From Microcaldota archaeon (GTDB lineage: Archaea; Micrarchaeota; Micrarchaeia; Anstonellales; Bilamarchaeaceae), in the NCBI GenBank assembly GCA_030668565.1, contig DAOVFD010000028.1:1-10954 (forward strand): a stretch of DNA of 10,954 nucleotides. The letters are read 5' to 3'. Positions 5,743 through 10,954 of the stretch are shown one piece after another. The notes under the pieces were generated by a model. It saw only the letters and a list, made by a program, of their open reading frames with translations, was not told the origin of the DNA and did no database searches. A program made the position numbers and the translations under genes. Within the stretch, counting starts at the first letter, position 1. Each line of letters starts with the position of its first letter.

Positions 5743-7284
5743 ATGGATATAATCGAAAAAATAAGAGGAGAGAAAGAACTTGTTTTTCTTGTTGTCATCT
5801 TTCTCATATCCTTTATCGCAAAGATGTATTTCCTTACCCAGGATTACCTTATAGCAGGAATGGATGCAGGTTATTATGTAAATAACATAAATCTTGTTCT
5901 GGCTGGAGAGTCTCTGGACACGGGTGGTTCTCCTCCGGTTATTTTCTATTATGCTGCATTCCTCACATTAATTTTCGGAGATGTAATGGTTGGATATAAG
6001 ATTGGAATAGCCCTTCTTTCAGCTGCTATTGTATTTCCACTTTATCTTATTACAAAATACCTTATGAAAGACGGGAAGGTTGCCCTGTTTGCAGCATTCC
6101 TTGGCGCATTTTCTTCTGCAAACATGAGGATAATGGTTGACCTTCTGAAGAATACGGGTGGCCTTTTCTTTGGCGCATTTTTTCTTTATTATTTCATAAA
6201 ACTTCTTGATGAACAAAGCAGAAAAAACATTGTGTTAACTGTATTTTTCTTCGGAATGATGCTGCTTACCCATTTCAGTTCAACCGCCTACATAACGGCT
6301 TCCATCGCTCCTTTTCTTGTCATTTATCCCATTTATGATTTTTTCAAAAAGAAGAAACTCTCAAAAGCTTCATTGGTATGTTTGATTTCGCTTGTGTTGC
6401 TTATTTGCGCCACCCTTTTAATGGCAGTTCTGGTACCCGGATTGATGGACGAAACAAGTATAGGAACGGTAGGACTTCAGGAACTTCGCCCGGGGCAGGA
6501 AGCAGTAAGTTTCAGCATGTTCGAGCAATATGGAATATTTTCAGTGCTTATATTTCTGGGGTTATATGAACTTTCAAAAAAAGACAGAAGACATCTTATA
6601 CTTTTTGCAGGGGCAATTCTTATTGCATTCCTTCTTACCCAGCCGCTTTTTGTTGAGCACGGATGGTTATGGCGGTTTATCCTGATGAGTTATGTTGTTA
6701 TCTGCCCGGTTTCCGCTGCAGGTGCATTTTATTTCCGGGAGAAGAAGGTGCTCTATGGAATAATAGCGATATTTGCTGTTTATACTCTTTGGGGATTTGT
6801 TGATATGGGCAAGGAGTTCAGGCCTCTGATAAATGAAGGGGAATATCTCGGTCTTTTGGAACTGCATTCCCGAATACCCGATGCGGTTATTTTCGGACCA
6901 CGTGGTGGAATTGCATACTGGTTTGAGGCAACCGGATTTAATGTGAGCGACGGACAACCTGATTTTTCTGGAAATGTTTATTTTGTACATGAAGAATCCG
7001 GAGGCATGCGCACACTGGGAGGACCACCACAAAAATCACCCAACATTGAAGAACTGCTTGAACAGGGTGGAGAGTTTTTTGCAAAAGTCGGCAGGTTTAC
7101 ATTCATAAAAATGACTGGCTTTGAGCCATTGGATATATTGGGAGAATGCGGTGATGGAATATGCAGCCCGAATGAAAAATGCTCTTCCTGTCCTGAAGAC
7201 TGTCCATGTGATCTGCCTGAGAGACCGATATGCGCGCCAAAAGCACCTCATGCTGACATAAGAGGTTGTGTGGCTCCAAAATAA
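5743..7284 (+). CDS. Polytopic GT-C-like membrane glycosyltransferase with C-terminal Cys-rich module
   Basis: The 513-residue protein has about 11-12 transmembrane segments up to residue 352, starting with LVFLVVIFLISFIA near 13-26. The first extracytoplasmic loop reads GMDAGYYVNN with D41, the position where GT-C enzymes (PMT, ArnT, STT3/AglB-like) carry their catalytic acidic residue. Such enzymes use polyprenyl-phosphate sugars to glycosylate proteins or lipids outside the membrane. A soluble domain follows (about 355-465, including FGPRGGIAYWFEATG). The C-terminus is CGDGICSPNEKCSSCPEDC plus two more regions with cysteines, eight in all (469, 474, 480, 483, 487, 489, 497, 509). This CGDGxC...CPxDC repeat is known from secreted or surface archaeal proteins, which agrees with an outside location. 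The family assignment rests on topology and the D41 loop, not a full signature, so a non-enzymatic polytopic protein remains possible. It converges with the next gene, three bases away. Confidence 0.7.
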   Translation: MDIIEKIRGEKELVFLVVIFLISFIAKMYFLTQDYLIAGMDAGYYVNNINLVLAGESLDTGGSPPVIFYYAAFLTLIFGDVMVGYKIGIALLSAAIVFPLYLITKYLMKDGKVALFAAFLGAFSSANMRIMVDLLKNTGGLFFGAFFLYYFIKLLDEQSRKNIVLTVFFFGMMLLTHFSSTAYITASIAPFLVIYPIYDFFKKKKLSKASLVCLISLVLLICATLLMAVLVPGLMDETSIGTVGLQELRPGQEAVSFSMFEQYGIFSVLIFLGLYELSKKDRRHLILFAGAILIAFLLTQPLFVEHGWLWRFILMSYVVICPVSAAGAFYFREKKVLYGIIAIFAVYTLWGFVDMGKEFRPLINEGEYLGLLELHSRIPDAVIFGPRGGIAYWFEATGFNVSDGQPDFSGNVYFVHEESGGMRTLGGPPQKSPNIEELLEQGGEFFAKVGRFTFIKMTGFEPLDILGECGDGICSPNEKCSSCPEDCPCDLPERPICAPKAPHADIRGCVAPK

Positions 7285-7287
7285 CTA

Positions 7288-8052
7288 TCATTTCTTGACA
7301 ATCTTGCTTTTTCCACTGGGAGTAAGCTCAAGAATTTCTGTAACGTCAACACTGAATTTTTTTGCAATAAACCGTGCAAGCTCCCCTTTTTCCTTTCCTG
7401 ATTTCAGAGGAGCAAGATAAATTTCACTCTTCAGTTTTCTTGCAGAGCGTTCTGGAATTATTTCAAGGCCATGCTCGCTTCTGCCGATTTTCAAACCCAG
7501 TTTCGTGTTCCTGAACCAGATTCTCTTCCCAATAATTGCAAATGCACCGACAGGAATAAAACCACCTGGAGCATGCTTCGAAACCTGCTCTTTTTTTACT
7601 GCATAAGCATCTACTGAAGCATTTCCGTTCTTCCATGCATTTGAAAAACTGGCAGCAAACTGCGCAGCTTCAGTTATTTCCTCCTCAGAAGCGTTTACGC
7701 CTTCTTTAAGTATGATTGCAGAACCACCTTGTATATCTGCATGAAAAAACAGGTCGTTGTCCTCCATGTATTTCTTGTAAACGATATCATTCTGCTGTGC
7801 ATTTTTTCCGCCGATTGCAAGCTTACCTTCAGATGTATAGAACCAATGGAAAACTTCAAACCATTTCTTTTCCCTTTTCACTCTTATTTTCTTCTCCTCT
7901 TTTTTCTTTTTCCCGGCTTTTTTCATTTCTTTTTTCGTTTCCTCAATCGCCTTTTCGGTTCCTTTCAGCTTTCTCTTTGCATCTTTTGCAAGCTCGTAGT
8001 AGTAAGCAGCGTTCTCATGTACTGATTTGTTGATGAATAACTTCAGTTTCAT
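7288..8052 (-). CDS. Stand-alone coiled-coil plus NFACT-R (DUF814) protein, Rqc2/RqcH-related
   Basis: The 254-residue protein matches only the C-terminal half of archaeal Rqc2/NEMF-type proteins. Residues 8-62 resemble the coiled-coil entry (KSVHENAAYYYELAKDAKRK), and 64-165 are a typical NFACT-R domain: WFYTSEGKLAIGGKNAQQND and DLFFHADIQGGSAIILK (D100, H104). A basic C-terminal extension follows (166-254). Full-length family members, about 550-700 residues, bind 60S/50S ribosomal subunits with stalled peptidyl-tRNA. The N-terminal NFACT-N domain and its tRNA-contacting residues are absent. No piece of it lies upstream, where the permease gene and a promoter sit instead. A TATA-like TTAAAAAGCTT at 8082-8072 (minus strand) is at leaderless spacing from the ATG at 8052, so the short form looks like a genuine start rather than a truncation. 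An RNA- or ribosome-binding role is inferred. Confidence 0.85.
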   Translation of the reverse strand: MKLKLFINKSVHENAAYYYELAKDAKRKLKGTEKAIEETKKEMKKAGKKKKEEKKIRVKREKKWFEVFHWFYTSEGKLAIGGKNAQQNDIVYKKYMEDNDLFFHADIQGGSAIILKEGVNASEEEITEAAQFAASFSNAWKNGNASVDAYAVKKEQVSKHAPGGFIPVGAFAIIGKRIWFRNTKLGLKIGRSEHGLEIIPERSARKLKSEIYLAPLKSGKEKGELARFIAKKFSVDVTEILELTPSGKSKIVKK

Positions 8053-8070
8053 GAAAGAAGATTAGGATGT

Positions 8071-8082
8071 AAGCTTTTTAAC
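8071..8082 (-). promoter_or_regulatory. TATA box of the NFACT-R gene
   Basis: On the minus strand, GTTAAAAAGCTT lies about 20-30 bases before the ATG at 8052, and no ribosome binding site intervenes. The box overlaps the last codons of the permease gene ending at 8078. It fits a separate, leaderless NFACT-R transcript. Confidence 0.5.
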
Positions 8083-9295
8083 TCCTGAGTGCTTCAACGG
8101 GGTCGAGTTTTGCAGCCTGTCTTGCCGGAATGACGCCTGCCAGTATTCCAACCGAGGCCGAAAAGACAAGTGCAAAAACTATTATCCAATCACTAAGTAC
8201 ATATGGCACTCCAAACTCAACTACAACCTGAAGGATAAAGAATGCTATAATCAAGCCAAGTACTCCTCCTATCACGCCAATTATCATACTCTCAACAAGG
8301 AAGACGCTCATTATGTCCCAACGGGTTGCACCTACAGCTTTCAGAACACCTATTTCCTTTGTTCTTTCAAGCACTCCCATGAACATCGTATTTGCAATTC
8401 CTATTGCTCCGACAACAGAGGCAATCAATGTAATCAAAAACAGAAAACCACTAAGCATTGCAAGAATGCCGCCCACCATTTCCTCGATATAATCAGCTGT
8501 TATTACACTGAAATCTTTTTCATCGGGAGTAACCTTGTGATATGCAATGAGTTTCCTTTCTATCGCATCCTTTATCTCATCTACATCCGCGCCTTCATCG
8601 GCTTCAACAGATATGAAGTTAACCTCGTTTTTAGAAAGCTGGTTTGCAAAAAGATCCTTGCCATCCTCGTAAGGTATCATTATAATGCTGTCGTCCTGCT
8701 CAGACAAGGAGGTTCCGATTTTTTCGAAGATCCCTACAACACGATAGTCGATTTCGTTTATCTTGATGATATTGCCGACGGCCACTTTTCTTTTCCCGAA
8801 ATAAACGTTCGCGGCGTCATTGGCCAGAACAGCAACATGTCGTTCACTGTCTTTGAATATCCTTCCTGTTTCTATCTTGAGATAATAATCGTACTGGTCA
8901 TAATATTCGACATCAATCCCATATACCGGAGCTACAATTTCCTTGTCCTTGAAAGCTATTGATGTCCGCCCGTAATTTGCACGTCCGACAGATTTCACAC
9001 CAGGAATACCTTTGATTGCTGTTGCATCACGTTCAAACAATTTTCCTGTAGCTGCCGTTGCCATACCGGTGTATGCAGTAAGGCTCTCTTCTATGCTCAC
9101 AGGAACAACAACCAGAAAATTAGGACGGAATGCTTCAAGCTGGACCTTGATATCCTGCTGTACACCCTCGCTTATAGAGGTTATAACAACAAGTGCAACC
9201 ACGCCTATGATTACACCGATAATGGTAAGCCAGGACCTGAGGTGGGATGTACGGATATTCCTTACCGCATACCTGAATGAATCCTCAACCTTCAT
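8078..9295 (-). CDS. MacB/FtsX-type ABC permease (second of tandem pair)
   Basis: This 405-residue protein has the four-segment type VII ABC layout. TM1 is at about 21-42 (SWLTIIGVIIGVVALVVI), a large extracytoplasmic MacB_PCD-like domain spans about 45-272, and TM2 (276-300), TM3 (337-358) and TM4 (370-389) follow. The cytoplasmic loop ERTKEIGVLKAVGAT (310-324) is the coupling helix that meets the ATPase, and the end PARQAAKLDPVEALR is typical of the family. These proteins use ATP in the cytoplasm to drive movement of the outer domain (mechanotransmission) for export or envelope processing, and need a MacB/LolD-like ATPase, not encoded in view. The start overlaps the stop of the upstream paralog by one base (TAATG) with GAGGTATGA before it, so the two are translationally coupled. 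Substrate unknown. Confidence 0.92.
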   Translation of the reverse strand: MKVEDSFRYAVRNIRTSHLRSWLTIIGVIIGVVALVVITSISEGVQQDIKVQLEAFRPNFLVVVPVSIEESLTAYTGMATAATGKLFERDATAIKGIPGVKSVGRANYGRTSIAFKDKEIVAPVYGIDVEYYDQYDYYLKIETGRIFKDSERHVAVLANDAANVYFGKRKVAVGNIIKINEIDYRVVGIFEKIGTSLSEQDDSIIMIPYEDGKDLFANQLSKNEVNFISVEADEGADVDEIKDAIERKLIAYHKVTPDEKDFSVITADYIEEMVGGILAMLSGFLFLITLIASVVGAIGIANTMFMGVLERTKEIGVLKAVGATRWDIMSVFLVESMIIGVIGGVLGLIIAFFILQVVVEFGVPYVLSDWIIVFALVFSASVGILAGVIPARQAAKLDPVEALRS

Positions 9296-10509
9296 TATTC
9301 ATACCTCAAAGCTTCTATCGGGTCAAGCTTTGCAGCCTGTCTTGCTGGGAGTACTCCTGCAATTATTCCAACTACTGCTGAGAATATCAGCGCGCCTGCA
9401 GCTACCCATGGAATGAAGACAGCCGGGACATATCCTGACAGGTCTATCAGTATTATAATCAAAAATGCAAACACAAGGCCTACCAATCCTCCGAAAAATC
9501 CTATGAGGCTGCTTTCAATAAGGAAAAGCCTTTGTATCTCCTCCTCTGTTGCTCCTACCGATTTTAACATTCCTATTTCCCTTGTTCTTTCAATAACGCT
9601 CGTGAACATAGTATTTGATATTCCAACTCCTCCAACAATAAGGGATATTCCTGCTATTGCGCCCATGAACAGGGATAGTATGCTGGTTATCGATTCAAGC
9701 TGCTCGTTTATGAAAGCAGCACTAATTACTGAGAAATCCTTTTCGTCTTCCGTTACCCTATGGGCAGCCATCAGTATGTCATCTATTTCTTCAGCAACTT
9801 CTTCCGGGTCCTCGCCTTCTTTTACCGTAAGTCTTATCGCTGTTATTTCATCTTCGGCCATTATATCAGAGAACATATCCTCTGCTTCTTCAAACGGGAT
9901 GAACAATACGTCATCAAGGTTCGTAAATGCGCTTCCTGTTTTCTTAAGCACGCCCACAACAGTATATCTTTCATCTGAAATGTAGATGACGGAAGCGACG
10001 CGTACCTCCTCGTCAAACTGTTCTTTCGCAATATTACTCCCTACTACAACGGACTTGCGATCAGCATCAGTAAGAAATCTTCCTTCCTCAAGTTCAAGGA
10101 TTCCTGTGGTTTGTTTGAAGACTTCCGGATCTGTGCCGATAACGCTAACAGATAGCTCATCCTTCTTGTATTTTGCATATGTCCTTCCCTGGATGACAGG
10201 GGTTATGTACTCAACGCTGCCGAGCCGCTTTATTCTTTCATAATCTTTCATGTACAATTTTCCTTTTGTCGGCATGAAAGCAGATGCAGCAGCACCAATC
10301 CCGCTGGCGCTAATCGGAGTTATAACAATGGTGTTTGACCCGAATCCCTCCAGCTCTGCGGTTATATCATCGCTAAGTCCCTGAACAAGACCTATCAGTA
10401 TCACTATTGTTGAGATACCCACAACTATTCCTAGAACTGTAAGCCAGGACCTTACCTTTCCATAGCGTAGTGCATTGAGAGAATAGGAAAACATGTCAGT
10501 AAGCTTCAT
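9295..10509 (-). CDS. MacB/FtsX-type ABC permease (first of tandem pair)
   Basis: The 404-residue paralog has the same architecture: TM1 near 20-43 (SWLTVLGIVVGISTIVILIG), a MacB_PCD-like outer domain to about residue 270, and three C-terminal TMs. Its coupling loop is ERTREIGMLKSVGAT, and it ends PARQAAKLDPIEALRYE. It shares clear blocks with the next gene throughout (VTEDEKDFSVISA versus VTPDEKDFSVITA, and a 17-bp identical DNA stretch at the 3' ends, 8109-8125 and 9329-9345), so the two arose by duplication. Type VII permeases act as dimers; an adjacent, co-translated pair suggests a heterodimer, as in LolCE. It begins four bases after the COG1361-like gene with only a weak ribosome binding site, so it likely depends on coupling. 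No ATPase is in the window. Confidence 0.92.
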   Translation of the reverse strand: MKLTDMFSYSLNALRYGKVRSWLTVLGIVVGISTIVILIGLVQGLSDDITAELEGFGSNTIVITPISASGIGAAASAFMPTKGKLYMKDYERIKRLGSVEYITPVIQGRTYAKYKKDELSVSVIGTDPEVFKQTTGILELEEGRFLTDADRKSVVVGSNIAKEQFDEEVRVASVIYISDERYTVVGVLKKTGSAFTNLDDVLFIPFEEAEDMFSDIMAEDEITAIRLTVKEGEDPEEVAEEIDDILMAAHRVTEDEKDFSVISAAFINEQLESITSILSLFMGAIAGISLIVGGVGISNTMFTSVIERTREIGMLKSVGATEEEIQRLFLIESSLIGFFGGLVGLVFAFLIIILIDLSGYVPAVFIPWVAAGALIFSAVVGIIAGVLPARQAAKLDPIEALRYE

Positions 10510-10513
10510 TGTC

Positions 10514-10954
10514 TCAAGCTTCCTTTTTCTTTTTTCTTAGGAAGAAAAACCAGGCAATCACTGCAAGCACTACCAGGATTATAATGTAATTCAGGATGCT
10601 TCCTTCCTCTGCCTGTGCTCCGTAAACCGTAATAGGCTGGCTTATGTATCTTGTTTTCCATTCCCCTGACTGGTCCCTGTAATTGATTTTTACTGTCATG
10701 TCATGGTCGCCAGGTGCTGTGAACGGGCTTATCTGGGTCTTGAACTGGACCGTACTGAAGTCATCGTTCTCAAGGCTTCCGATATACTGCTTGTTGGTTA
10801 TGTCAAGGGTTTGCAGCACATCCGAATCTATCTCAACATCAACATTGTCTATCCTGTATGAACCAAGGTTTGATACCAGTACAGAAAGAGTATGCTCCTG
10901 TCCGATAGTAAGCGGAGCTGGTTTTGTTTCTATGTAAACGCCGACATCCGCATC
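10514..10954 (-). CDS. COG1361-like extracytoplasmic protein with C-terminal membrane anchor (partial, N-terminus beyond window)
   Basis: The frame is open from the window edge (10954) to the TGA at 10514 and gives the last 146 residues. They hold beta-rich, CARDB/NEW3-like sequence: a DADVGVYIETKPAPLTIG opening, SNLGSYRIDNVDVEI, and SPFTAPGDHDMTVKINYRD. A C-terminal transmembrane segment follows (SILNYIIILVVLAVIAWFFF) with a positive tail RKKKKEA, putting the beta domains outside and the tail in the cytoplasm. This matches archaeal COG1361-type surface proteins, which are often encoded next to MacB-like ATPases and permeases. A GTG at 10819 is an internal codon, not a start. The four-base gap to the permease gene places it in the same operon, perhaps as the outer adaptor or substrate-binding partner. 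The rest of the gene and probably the ATPase lie beyond the right edge. Confidence 0.8.
   Translation of the reverse strand, partial: DADVGVYIETKPAPLTIGQEHTLSVLVSNLGSYRIDNVDVEIDSDVLQTLDITNKQYIGSLENDDFSTVQFKTQISPFTAPGDHDMTVKINYRDQSGEWKTRYISQPITVYGAQAEEGSILNYIIILVVLAVIAWFFFLRKKKKEA

Noticed and set aside
7716..8033. Plus-strand frames rich in Phe/Ser/Leu opposite the NFACT-R gene
   Set aside because: They are the complement of the lysine/glutamate-rich coiled coil, which reads as a false hydrophobic protein.
8109..9345. 17-bp exact direct repeat (8109-8125 and 9329-9345) as a possible att or mobile-element repeat
   Set aside because: Both copies encode the same ARQAAK motif at the C-termini of the two paralogous permeases, so shared ancestry and protein constraint explain it.
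10501..10520. Two close AAGCTT sites around the first permease start, as a possible regulatory hairpin
   Set aside because: The hairpin would be short, lies within an operon junction and has no other support; chance is sufficient.

Overview
The window looks archaeal. Several genes have AT-rich TATA-like boxes about 25-30 bases upstream of the start codon and no ribosome binding site, as expected for leaderless archaeal transcripts. Genes inside operons instead carry GAGGTGA-type Shine-Dalgarno sequences. The families also fit archaea: an MJ0619/tetraether-synthase-type radical SAM protein, an NFACT-R (Rqc2-related) protein, COG1361-type surface protein with MacB/FtsX permeases, and a CGDGxC cysteine-rich module. 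That cysteine module, the compact spacing and the reduced NFACT protein suggest an uncultivated, possibly DPANN-type lineage, but this is inference. No rRNA, tRNA or CRISPR array was seen.

Layout. (1) 1-1213, + strand: a two-gene HEPN/MNT toxin-antitoxin-type module, a winged-helix plus minimal nucleotidyltransferase protein overlapping a HEPN protein, preceded by a palindromic operator candidate and a TATA box. (2) About 1210-1345, - strand: a short relic of a tyrosine recombinase C-terminus, including the active-site tyrosine region, tail to tail with the HEPN gene. (3) 1412-2128, + strand: a GT2 glycosyltransferase with a leaderless-type promoter. (4) 2147-2527, - strand: a winged-helix regulator, divergent from (5) 2672-5653, + strand: a tight operon of an MJ0619/Tes-family radical SAM enzyme, a phytoene-desaturase-like FAD oxidoreductase and a 64-residue unknown protein. 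(6) 5743-7284, + strand: a polytopic GT-C-like membrane protein with a C-terminal cysteine-rich module. (7) 7288-8052, - strand: a stand-alone coiled-coil plus NFACT-R protein. (8) 8078-10954, - strand: an operon of a COG1361-like membrane-anchored protein (cut by the window edge) and two tandem paralogous MacB/FtsX-type permeases with no ATPase in view.

How it may fit together. Regions 3-6 and 8 share a cell-envelope theme: sugar transfer, possible isoprenoid lipid chemistry, a surface-exposed membrane protein and a mechanotransmission-type ABC system. The radical SAM/FAD pair is the most interesting biochemical unit. MJ0619-family enzymes join isoprenoid chains into membrane-spanning lipids, and COG1233 flavoproteins act on isoprenoid chains, so co-transcription suggests a lipid-tailoring module, possibly controlled by the divergent regulator. 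The left edge (toxin-antitoxin-like pair plus integrase relic) looks like the scar of a mobile element.
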